A DNA stretch of 64,000 nt from Verrucomicrobiaceae bacterium (GTDB lineage: Bacteria; Verrucomicrobiota; Verrucomicrobiia; Verrucomicrobiales; Verrucomicrobiaceae): NCBI GenBank assembly GCA_016713245.1, contig JADJPM010000005.1, positions 310,001-374,000 of the forward strand. The letters are read 5' to 3'. This document shows positions 1-7,378 of this stretch, piece by piece. How positions within the stretch are numbered: position 1 is the first letter of the stretch; every line of letters begins with the position of its first letter. The notes beneath the pieces are model-generated. The model ran no database searches and was not told the DNA's origin. It was given only the letters and a program-made list of their open reading frames with translations. Made by a program: the position numbers and the translations under genes.

Positions 1-2783
1 GCCGCTTGCGAGGAGACGGCCTTGACCACATCGCCGAGAAACATCTCGGCGAAGGGATCGTGGCGGAGGTTTTCATTCGGCGGCCAGAATTGACCGGCGC
101 GGATGCGGCGCACGGCCTCGGTGGCGCAGGTGAGGGCGGCATCGAGGATGGCGGGCGTCAGCTCCGGCCACTCGATCAAGGCGGTGTCCTGGATGCTTTT
201 GGGAAGGACGACGTAGGCGATCGAATCGGGACGCAGACCGCGATGCTGCATGGCGAGGGCGTAGAGCGGCAGTTGGAGGTCGAGCCACATCTGGCGGGTG
301 CCATCGGGGGCGTCGAAGCACTTCCACTCATCGGCCTCGGTGATCCGCGTGCGGCCGGTGACCTTCTTCAAATGGGCTTCGAGAGGTGTTCGGGGCTTGT
401 CGCCGGTTTTGAAGTCGATGAGACGAAGCTGGCCGCTGCGCTCGTTTCGCTCCACCCGGTCGATGCGACCATGCAACGCCACGCCATCGAGCTGCAAAGG
501 CTGTTCCTTGCCGAGATCGAATTCGGAATACTGGATGCGCCAACCTTCGGCGCGATGCGCGGCCTCCAGCACGGCGGCTTGGCGGAGGCGTTGCAGCACG
601 CTTTCGAGCTGGAGGGACACCAACGGCGCAGGACGTTTCCCATGCAATTGATGCACACGAGCCTCTGCGGCAGCAGTGAGGCAATCGGCGATCTTTCTGG
701 CATCGTCGCAAGCCGCGAGCGCGGCATCGCTGGCGAGCTGGTGGAAGGCGTGATGAATCACATTGCCAAAATCGAGCGCATCCAGCTCGCGCTTCGCCGG
801 ATCGACGGAGGTCATGCGGAGGTTTTGCTCCAAATGATAGCGGAAAGGACAGGCGAGGTAGGCCTTGAGCCTTGATGGCGAGATGTGCTCCAGCGGCCGC
901 ACCTCCACGCGGGGCTCGAGCGACCACGCGAGCGTGCGGGCAGGTTCGGTAAGCGTGCCGGTCTCGTCTTCCTTCGGGAAGAGATGCGTCACGCGGGCTG
1001 GTAGTTGTTTGTCGCCGCAAAGGAAGAGCAGTCGCGAGGGACGCAGTGCATCACCGGACTCGCTCCACTGGCCGCAAAGCAGATGCAGCGAGCCGTTTGC
1101 CTGCCGCTGATGCGTCAACGCGGCGAGGATGGCCGCATCACGAGCGAAACGCGTGGCCTGGCAGGGTAGCCCCAGCTCCTCGCGAAGGGTGTCAGGCAAG
1201 AACGGATGGCTGATGAAGATGCCGGGCACATGCTCCTCATTCATGCCGGTGACGATGAGATGCGGCGCAGGCTCCCAAAGCAGTTCCAGCCAGCCTTGCA
1301 GCACGAGATCGATCTCGCCACGCGGTTCGGCGAGTCGGCTTTGTGACAGTCGCTCCAGTGAAAGGGCGAAGGCTTCTTCAAACGAAGGTTTCAGCTCGAA
1401 GCGGGCGGTTTCACGTTCGATCTCCTCCGTGAGGCGCAGCCACTCGCTGGCCAGTTCGGTGCGTTCGCGATGCCCCGGAGCCTCGGGATGGAAAACGCGT
1501 TCACCGTAGAGTTTGAGGATCAACTGCCGCGCCGCTTTCGAGAGGCTCTGGCGAGTCATTTCATGCACGAACTGTCGCGCCGCGTTGATCGCGGCTCGCA
1601 GCGGCGAATTGACCTCCAGATCAAATTCGGCTGCATGCTGTAGCGTCACCGGCAGATGCTCTGCGGTGAAGGCATCGGCCTCGGCGAGAAGTTTCGTCGC
1701 GGAGGCACGCGGCACGAGCATCTCACGCACTTCGCTGATGCGCAGCAGCGCCACGAAGGCCTTCCATGAGCCGCTGGCGAGCAGCGTCTGCATTTGCGAA
1801 AGCAGATGCCAGAGACCGTCCTCATGCACAGGAACACCACCGGGCTCGTAGGCATGGGCACCTTCGAGCGAGAGCTTTTCATTCAGCAGCGACGCTACCT
1901 CCGCATCGCACACGCCGAGCGCCGTGCGGCCCTGCGGCACAGCCTCGCGTAGCAAATCGAGCGCGGCCATGGATTGCACGGAAGGATCACGCGCGACGTG
2001 AATTGCCTGCTCATCGAGTGGCAGCACGAACGTGGTGTCCTCGCCCCAAAAGCTGGTTTTCGGATGCCCGAAGGCATCAAAGGCCTGCGAGAGATCCTGC
2101 GGGGCATGCACCATCACCGTCACAGGCACGCCACAGGCCTCCAGCCAGCGATCCATCAGCGGCGGCAAGTCGGGTGACGGCATCACGACGACGCGGTGAA
2201 TGCCTGCGGGCAAGATGGGAATCGCCGCGTGCTGACGCTTCATCTGCTGCGAATCGCTCACGCCGAGCTTTTGCAGCTCACGAAGGTAAAATCGCTCCAG
2301 CGCGGCCAGTTCACGCCATCGCAGCACATCGCGGGCGGCGGGCGCGGCTTGGGAAACGGCCTCAAACGTCCAGCCACCGGCTCCGAGCAGCGATTGCAAC
2401 TCCACCAGCATGCGAGCGGTCTCCGCCAACCAGGCCCAGCCACGCTGCGGCGGCAGCTTGGGGAAGAGTGCGCTGAGCTTTTCGAGGTCCGCCTGCTCTA
2501 GGGCGCGATGCCAAGCGAGGTGGGTCTGCAAGGAGGTGGCCGCTTTGACTCGCTCAGAAGGAGGCATGAGCACCGTCTCCGGTAGTCCCACATGCGGAAT
2601 GAAGGCCGCGCCGGTCCGGCGGGCCAGAGCCTCACGCAGCCGCCGCGCCGCCTCCGCGTTCGGCACGAGGATCAGCGTATCCGAAAGGTCCAGCGCGGCC
2701 TTTTCATCCCAGCCCTCCGTCAAAAACGCCACGGCCTTTTCGACCACAGGAGCCTCCCAGCCCCAAAAGAGCGTCTGGAGCAT
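1..2783 (-). CDS. AddB-like PD-(D/E)XK nuclease (3' end cut by window edge)
   Basis: The minus-strand frame is open from an ATG at 2783 to the left edge, about 927 codons, with no stop. The N-terminus (MLQTLFWGWEAP, then LILVPNAEAARRLREAL) resembles the inactive-helicase half of AddB-type double-strand-break repair proteins; I see no Walker A motif there. From about residue 635 it reads SPSRLKAYLACPFRYHLEQ, then DFGNVIHHAF, then LIDFKTGDKPRTP near residue 785-795, the pattern of a RecB/AddB-type PD-(D/E)XK nuclease. The Cys in ACPFRY fits the first ligand of the AddB iron-sulfur cluster; the remaining cysteines would lie beyond the window. By family it would act with an AddA helicase-nuclease in end resection for homologous recombination. 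No strong Shine-Dalgarno is seen. The last residues read in the window are AVSSQA. Confidence 0.8.
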   Translation of the reverse strand, partial: MLQTLFWGWEAPVVEKAVAFLTEGWDEKAALDLSDTLILVPNAEAARRLREALARRTGAAFIPHVGLPETVLMPPSERVKAATSLQTHLAWHRALEQADLEKLSALFPKLPPQRGWAWLAETARMLVELQSLLGAGGWTFEAVSQAAPAARDVLRWRELAALERFYLRELQKLGVSDSQQMKRQHAAIPILPAGIHRVVVMPSPDLPPLMDRWLEACGVPVTVMVHAPQDLSQAFDAFGHPKTSFWGEDTTFVLPLDEQAIHVARDPSVQSMAALDLLREAVPQGRTALGVCDAEVASLLNEKLSLEGAHAYEPGGVPVHEDGLWHLLSQMQTLLASGSWKAFVALLRISEVREMLVPRASATKLLAEADAFTAEHLPVTLQHAAEFDLEVNSPLRAAINAARQFVHEMTRQSLSKAARQLILKLYGERVFHPEAPGHRERTELASEWLRLTEEIERETARFELKPSFEEAFALSLERLSQSRLAEPRGEIDLVLQGWLELLWEPAPHLIVTGMNEEHVPGIFISHPFLPDTLREELGLPCQATRFARDAAILAALTHQRQANGSLHLLCGQWSESGDALRPSRLLFLCGDKQLPARVTHLFPKEDETGTLTEPARTLAWSLEPRVEVRPLEHISPSRLKAYLACPFRYHLEQNLRMTSVDPAKRELDALDFGNVIHHAFHQLASDAALAACDDARKIADCLTAAAEARVHQLHGKRPAPLVSLQLESVLQRLRQAAVLEAAHRAEGWRIQYSEFDLGKEQPLQLDGVALHGRIDRVERNERSGQLRLIDFKTGDKPRTPLEAHLKKVTGRTRITEADEWKCFDAPDGTRQMWLDLQLPLYALAMQHRGLRPDSIAYVVLPKSIQDTALIEWPELTPAILDAALTCATEAVRRIRAGQFWPPNENLRHDPFAEMFLGDVVKAVSSQA

Positions 2784-2919
2784 GGGTAAAGGCTTGGCGG
2801 AGGTTGGCGGCACGTCGCATATCAGAACAGGCTGGCGAAATGGGAAATGAAAAGTTGTCCCGGAGGCATTTGCCTCGGCGGGTTGACAAGGCCACGGCAC
2901 GCTTTATCGCCGGGGTGTC

Positions 2920-4155
2920 ATGCGTATCCGCACTTTTAAAGGTCTCGTCCCCGCCCCGAAACACGCCGCCGAAGTCGCCGCCGTCCCCTACGATGTGGTG
3001 AACCGCGAAGAAGCCGCCGCCCTCGCCCAAGGGAAGCCCCACAGCCTCCTGCATGTGGACCGCGCCGAGATCGATCTCGATCCTGAAGTCGATCCCTACT
3101 CCGCTGAGGTCTATGCGAAGGCGAAGGAGAACTTCCTCAAGCTCCAGTCCGCCGACGTGCTCGTCCGCGAGGACAAGCCCTGCATGTATCTCTACCGTCA
3201 GACCATCGCCGGGCACAGCCAGACCGGCCTCGTCACCGTCTGCCACACCGAGGACTACGAGAAAAACGTCATCAAGAAGCACGAGAAGACCCGTCAGGAC
3301 AAAGAGGACGACCGCACGCGCCTCGTGGACACGCTCGATGCGAACACCGGCCCCATCTTTCTCACCTATCGCCAGCGTCCGGCCATCGCCGCACTCATCC
3401 AGGGCGTGCTCGACAATGAAAAACCGATCTACGACATCAACGCGCCCGATGGTGTGCGTCATCAGGTCTGGCGTGTGGGCACCGGCACCTGCGTCTCCCT
3501 GACCTCCCTCTTTGAAAGTCAAGTTCCCTGCGCCTATGTGGCCGATGGTCATCACCGCGCCGCCAGCGCCTTCCGCGTCAGCAAACTGCGCCGCGAAGCC
3601 AACAAGGCGCACAACGGCCAGGAGAATTACAACTGGTTCCTCAGCGTGCTCTTCCCCGGCAACGAACTCAAAATCCTGCCCTACAACCGCGCCGTCAAAG
3701 ACCTCAACTGCCTCGACCGCGAGGAGTTCATCAAGAAGGTGGGCGAGATCTTCACCATGAAGCCCACCACGGTGAAAACGCCCACGCAGCCCGGCCAGTG
3801 CAGCATGTATCTCAAAGACCAGTGGTACCTGCTCGAATGGAAGCCCGCGCCCAACGCCAGCCCCATCGACCAGCTCGACGTGAGCATCCTGCAGGATCGT
3901 CTGCTGAAACCCGTGCTCGGCATCGACGACCCGCGCACCAGCAAGCGCATTGATTTCATCGGCGGCATCCGCGGCACCGCAGAACTCGAAAAGCTGGTGA
4001 ACGGAAAAGAGCACACCGTGGCCTTCTCCATGTATCCCACCACCGTCGATCAGCTCATGGCGATCAGTGATGTGGATGCCATCATGCCTCCCAAGAGCAC
4101 CTGGTTTGAGCCGAAGCTCCGCTCCGGTCTTTTCATCCACACGCTGGAAGGTTGA
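2920..4155 (+). CDS. DUF1015 family protein
   Basis: This 411-aa protein starts MRIRTFKGLVPAPKHAAEVA and continues AAVPYDVVNREEA, the opening of DUF1015 proteins. Further family-like blocks are EDKPCMYLYRQT, TGPIFLTYRQRP, YVADGHHRAASAF and FSMYPTTVDQLMAISD near the end. Full length matches the family's usual 400-420 residues, so it appears intact. The biochemical role of the family is not firmly established; I recall that it often neighbours serine-biosynthesis genes elsewhere, but no such genes are present here. The start is the ATG at 2920 with GGGG a few bases upstream. It is divergent from the AddB-like gene, with 136 bp between the starts. A TTGACA at 2883-2888 could be a -35 box, but no good -10 box follows at proper spacing. 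Confidence 0.88.
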   Translation: MRIRTFKGLVPAPKHAAEVAAVPYDVVNREEAAALAQGKPHSLLHVDRAEIDLDPEVDPYSAEVYAKAKENFLKLQSADVLVREDKPCMYLYRQTIAGHSQTGLVTVCHTEDYEKNVIKKHEKTRQDKEDDRTRLVDTLDANTGPIFLTYRQRPAIAALIQGVLDNEKPIYDINAPDGVRHQVWRVGTGTCVSLTSLFESQVPCAYVADGHHRAASAFRVSKLRREANKAHNGQENYNWFLSVLFPGNELKILPYNRAVKDLNCLDREEFIKKVGEIFTMKPTTVKTPTQPGQCSMYLKDQWYLLEWKPAPNASPIDQLDVSILQDRLLKPVLGIDDPRTSKRIDFIGGIRGTAELEKLVNGKEHTVAFSMYPTTVDQLMAISDVDAIMPPKSTWFEPKLRSGLFIHTLEG

Positions 4156-4183
4156 GAGCCAGAACGAGGTTTCCACGCATTCA

Positions 4184-4287
4184 TCATGAACGCCACACGG
4201 CCTTGGTCATGACGATGCAGGGGGCGGCGTGAATGCCACGCTCATTTTGCTGATATTGCGCCACGAGTAAATCGGTCTCCGCCGCAC
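4184..4287 (-). pseudogene. Relic of a LacI-type regulator (C-terminal tail only)
   Basis: On the minus strand 4184-4287 reads SAAETDLLVAQYQQNERGI followed by HAAPCIVMTKAVWRS and a stop. The intact regulator next door (5117-6103) ends SAAVDLLVAQYQQNERGIP, GAPRIVMTEGVWRA. About 30 of 35 residues match, and the DNA matches too (tcatgacgatgc, gaatgccacgctc and others in both). The match stops abruptly at about 4287, where AT-richer unrelated sequence begins. No start or DNA-binding domain remains, so this is a truncated paralogue and not a gene. Confidence 0.8.
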
Positions 4288-4533
4288 TATTTGCCAGGCT
4301 GCTTTTCTTCCATACCGTTGGACAATCCTCTGTTTAATTTAGTATTAGATAATTTTGGCAGACTTCGTGATCGTGGGTTTGATCCAAAGGGAGACTCTTC
4401 TCCGGCTGATCTTGCGACCAATGAAGCTGGCTTGAAATTTTGGCGTCAGTTGATGAGTGGTCAGATACCACCTTTTGAGATTTGCGATTTCGTCACCGAT
4501 CAGTGGGATCAAACTAAGAACCCGAATATCCCT

Positions 4534-4965
4534 ATGTCTCCAAAGCCTTCCCGCCCCAAAATGAAATCTCACAGTATTTATCATTGGATCGTATTGGCGG
4601 CATCCCTCCAAGTCATTCTATTCGCCGAACCGGGAGGTAGTTTCTCCTCTCCACCAGTGGACAAAGGAGTGATCAGCTTGATCAATTATGTGCATTCCAT
4701 TCACTTGTTATGGGAAAAGGCTATGTCAAAAGTGGAGTCTAAAAATCCAGAGTTTGTGGTTGATACTGCCCATGGAAAGGTGGGTTTTCTCCGCCCCAAG
4801 AATGACACTGATCCAGATGACTGGACATATCTTTGCATAGGCGCTGTGGATGGCATGGTTAGCGTCAAGTTTAAAGACGGCCAGGTAGTGAGTGCAACCT
4901 TCCGGCCAGGATGTAGCGCATGGCAGGCTCCTGGCGTCATCATTACCCTGTTTCCAAAGCCTTAG
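4534..4965 (+). CDS. Hypothetical secreted or membrane-anchored protein in AT-richer DNA
   Basis: I do not recognise this gene. The frame is open from 4291 (TTG) to the stop at 4965, with in-frame ATGs at 4453, 4534 and 4561. I prefer 4534 because it places a basic stretch (MSPKPSRPKMK) before a hydrophobic run (WIVLAASLQVILF), like a signal peptide, giving 143 aa. The rest is mostly soluble, with VDTAHGKVGFLRPKNDT and GMVSVKFKDGQVVSATF suggesting beta structure. The longer form from 4291 would put the hydrophobic segment in the middle of a 224-aa protein. No clear ribosome site supports any start. Base composition is visibly more AT-rich than both neighbours, and the gene lies exactly where a duplicated regulator gene is broken off, which suggests acquired DNA. 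Confidence 0.5.
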   Translation: MSPKPSRPKMKSHSIYHWIVLAASLQVILFAEPGGSFSSPPVDKGVISLINYVHSIHLLWEKAMSKVESKNPEFVVDTAHGKVGFLRPKNDTDPDDWTYLCIGAVDGMVSVKFKDGQVVSATFRPGCSAWQAPGVIITLFPKP

Positions 4966-5116
4966 TTGGGGAAACGGGGGGCAGGCGACATGAAGGAAAC
5001 GGGTGTGGAAAACGGGGTGAGGCAACTGGCTGACAAATTTAATCCTTTGGCATGGGTGTCAGGTCTCGCCCGCACGACCCACCCAAAGCCCCGGCATTCT
5101 GCCGAATGCGCCTACT

Positions 5117-6103
5117 TCATGCACGCCACACGCCCTCGGTCATGACGATGCGAGGGGCGCCGGGAATGCCACGCTCGTTTTGCTGATACTGGGCCACGAG
5201 CAGATCGACCGCCGCAGAACCGAGCACGTCGGCTTGCTGGTCGATGCCAGGCACGTCGGGATGGTCAGCACGCCAGGCGAGTGTCACATGACGCGGCCTT
5301 CGAGCCTCTGGAATGGCCTTGAGCCAGTCTTCGACCACATGACCACCATCCACGACGACCTCCAGCTTCTCCGCTTTGACCCACACGAGAAAATCCGCCT
5401 TCGACGGCGATTTCCGCAAGGCCAGCAAACCTTCCGGCCTCGCGAGTGGATGATGCGCGAGGAAACTGGCCGACCACGCCCGAAACATCCGCTCATTGAT
5501 GGTGCTGCCGCAATAGAAGCCGATGCGCTTGTGCCCCAGTTTTCGCAGCATGCGCATCGCCGTCATCATGCCGAGAAAGTGATGGTGATGCACCCGATGC
5601 AGCGCAGGCCGGGCATAGCCGAGACCGATCACGACACTCGAAAACTTCTCCCACTCCATGCTCACATGCCCGCGACTACGTGAGAGCAAGGGCGAGAGAA
5701 TGAAACCGGGAATGCCCCGCGCCTCCAGAATGCCGGAAAGCCGCCGCCCGGTCATGCCTCGAGCTTTGAGATAAAACTCCTCAAGTTCAAAACCGAGCTT
5801 TTGAGCCTGCTGCCGTGCTCCGAGCACCAACTGCTGCGACCACGATGAGGCAGTGATGGTTTCCGCATCCCTCTCCGCCCACACAAAGGCCAGCGTGCGC
5901 GGTGCCGCCTTAGCCCGCGTGCGCCGCATGTGCGTCATGAGCTTGGCGATCTCTGGGTCAGGTCGGTAACCCATCTCCTCCGCGACTTGCCGCACCTTGT
6001 CCCGCATCGACGCCCCGACATGTCGCTCGCCACGCAATGCACGCGAGACGGTCATCTTCGAGATGCCTAGCTGGCGGGCGATGTCGGAGAGGGTGACGGA
6101 CAT
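5117..6103 (-). CDS. LacI-family transcriptional regulator
   Basis: The frame opens at 6172, but translation most likely begins at the ATG at 6103, where the LacI helix-turn-helix starts directly: MSVTLSDIARQLGISKMTVS then RALRGERHVG. That gives 328 aa, normal for the family. GGGAAG, overlapping the stop codon of the upstream gene (stop at 6111-6113), is a plausible Shine-Dalgarno. The C-terminal part resembles a periplasmic-binding-protein-like sensor (for example RIGFYCGSTINERMF), ending GAPRIVMTEGVWRA. The ligand cannot be told. It is probably co-transcribed with the PQQ-like beta-propeller gene, separated by 7 bp. A truncated paralogue of its 3' end lies at 4184-4287. Confidence 0.9.
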   Translation of the reverse strand: MSVTLSDIARQLGISKMTVSRALRGERHVGASMRDKVRQVAEEMGYRPDPEIAKLMTHMRRTRAKAAPRTLAFVWAERDAETITASSWSQQLVLGARQQAQKLGFELEEFYLKARGMTGRRLSGILEARGIPGFILSPLLSRSRGHVSMEWEKFSSVVIGLGYARPALHRVHHHHFLGMMTAMRMLRKLGHKRIGFYCGSTINERMFRAWSASFLAHHPLARPEGLLALRKSPSKADFLVWVKAEKLEVVVDGGHVVEDWLKAIPEARRPRHVTLAWRADHPDVPGIDQQADVLGSAAVDLLVAQYQQNERGIPGAPRIVMTEGVWRA

Positions 6104-6110
6104 GTGTTCT

Positions 6111-7247
6111 TCACTTCCCGTTCTTGAAGGCATACAGCAGGCCGTCATCGGCACCGAAGAGCACGTACTCACCGGCGATGGCGGGACTGCTCTTCACCGG
6201 GGAACCGGCCTCGAAGCGCCAGAGCTCGCTGCCTTTCTCCAAATCGAGGGCGTAGATGTAGCCGTCATCGCTGCCGAAGATCACGCTCTGCCCGCCGCAG
6301 ACGACGGCACTGCTGTCGATGCGGTCGCGGGCGCGGAATTCCCACTTCTGCTTGCCGCTGACGCGGTCGATGGCGTGGAAGCGCTTGTCACGACCGCCGA
6401 CGAAGACGGTTTTCTCCCAGATGGATGGCGCGGCGTAGTATTCAAAGTCACGCTCGCCGTATTCCCACACCTGCATGCCATCACCGATGCTGTAGGCACC
6501 GACGCGATTGCCGTAGTGGCTGACGTAAATCACGCCGTCAGCGATGCTGACGTTGTTGCCGATGTAGGCACCGACCTCGATCTGCTTCTCCTCCTTGCCG
6601 GTTTTCACATCGTGGACATGCAGCACGCTATCGCAGCCGCCGAAAACGACTTTGCCATCGCCCACCGCCGCGCCGCCGTTGATGTAGTAGCCGGTTTCGG
6701 CGGCCCATTCCTTCTTCCCGGTTTTCGCGTCGAGGGAATAGACGTTGTAGTCGTAACTGCCGATGATGATGTGCTGCGCTTTCGTTTCGGGATCGGTCCA
6801 CACATTCGCTGCGGCATGGATTTCGGCATCGGTTTCGAACTTCCATGCCTCTTTGCCCGTTTCGGCATTCCAGGCATACACAAAACCATCCTGGCAGCCT
6901 GCGACGACGAGATCACCCGCGAAGGCCGCAGCACCATCGAAGGCGCCTTTGGCCTCAGCTTTCCAAAGTTCCTTCCCCGTGGCGAGATCGAGGCAGAAGA
7001 ACTTTCCGTCTTTGCAGCCCACAAAGACCTTTCCGCCACGCACGATGGGACTGGAGACAAGCATCTCCCCCTGCCCTTTCGGCTTTTCCATGGTCTTGAA
7101 CTGCCACGCTGGCTCCAATGGATACTTCAAAATCACCGGCGAGGTGCCGGTCATGGCCTCGTCACCTCGGGAGTGAATCCAATCACCGGCCGTTTGGGCG
7201 GAAAGAAGCGTGGCAGAAGCAACCAGAGTGAAAAACGTGCGAATCAT
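6111..7247 (-). CDS. Secreted PQQ-like beta-propeller repeat protein
   Basis: This 378-aa protein begins MIRTFFTLVASATLLSAQT, a Sec signal peptide, so it should be exported. The remainder is a chain of PQQ/BamB-type blades with the usual 'GxVYAxDxxTGKxxW' pattern: GKFFCLDLATGKELWKAE, GFVYAWNAETGKEAWKFE, YNVYSLDAKTGKKEWAAE, KRFHAIDRVSGKQKWEF, GYIYALDLEKGSELWRFE, GLLYAFKNGK at the end. About seven blades fit one closed propeller. There is no visible catalytic domain, so the role is probably binding or scaffolding and not PQQ-dependent oxidation. It is followed after 7 bp by the LacI-family gene, with which it forms a likely operon, and is preceded by the REPIN-like element at 7267-7377. Confidence 0.9.
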   Translation of the reverse strand: MIRTFFTLVASATLLSAQTAGDWIHSRGDEAMTGTSPVILKYPLEPAWQFKTMEKPKGQGEMLVSSPIVRGGKVFVGCKDGKFFCLDLATGKELWKAEAKGAFDGAAAFAGDLVVAGCQDGFVYAWNAETGKEAWKFETDAEIHAAANVWTDPETKAQHIIIGSYDYNVYSLDAKTGKKEWAAETGYYINGGAAVGDGKVVFGGCDSVLHVHDVKTGKEEKQIEVGAYIGNNVSIADGVIYVSHYGNRVGAYSIGDGMQVWEYGERDFEYYAAPSIWEKTVFVGGRDKRFHAIDRVSGKQKWEFRARDRIDSSAVVCGGQSVIFGSDDGYIYALDLEKGSELWRFEAGSPVKSSPAIAGEYVLFGADDGLLYAFKNGK

Positions 7248-7266
7248 GGGGCTGACAAGAACGACT

Positions 7267-7377
7267 GTAGTCCGCGAGTCCTCTCGCGGCGAGCGTCGTT
7301 TGATGCGGCCAAGCAGGAGGAGCGTTTTGTGGATGTCGCACGAGGAAACGCCCGCCGCGAGAGGACTCGCGGACTAC
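7267..7377. repeat. REPIN-like element with perfect 25-bp arms
   Basis: Positions 7267-7291 and 7353-7377 are perfect inverted copies, 25 of 25. Each arm begins with GTAG and contains its own hairpin, CCGCGAGTCCTCTCGCGG (7-bp stem, TCCT loop). A GTAG head followed by a palindrome, in two opposed copies, is the layout of REP doublets moved by RAYT-type (TnpA-REP) transposases. The 61-bp spacer has a further short hairpin (GCGTTT at 7322 against AAACGC at 7346). It lies one base after the stop of the acyl-CoA dehydrogenase gene and 19 bp before the propeller gene, so it may also act in mRNA 3'-end stability. No RAYT gene is in this window. Confidence 0.85.
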
Positions 7378-7378
7378 C

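Noticed and set aside
6..875. 289-aa plus-strand open frame at the left edge
   Set aside because: It is the antisense shadow of the AddB-like nuclease gene, whose opposite strand has clear PD-(D/E)XK motifs.
2704..4176. 490-aa minus-strand open frame opposite the DUF1015 gene
   Set aside because: It is antisense to a well-recognised family, has a composition typical of mirrored GC-rich codons (runs of H, D, G, V, L) and shows no domain.
6104..6172. Extra 23 residues at the N-terminus of the LacI-family protein
   Set aside because: They overlap the end of the propeller gene; the conserved helix-turn-helix begins at the ATG at 6103.
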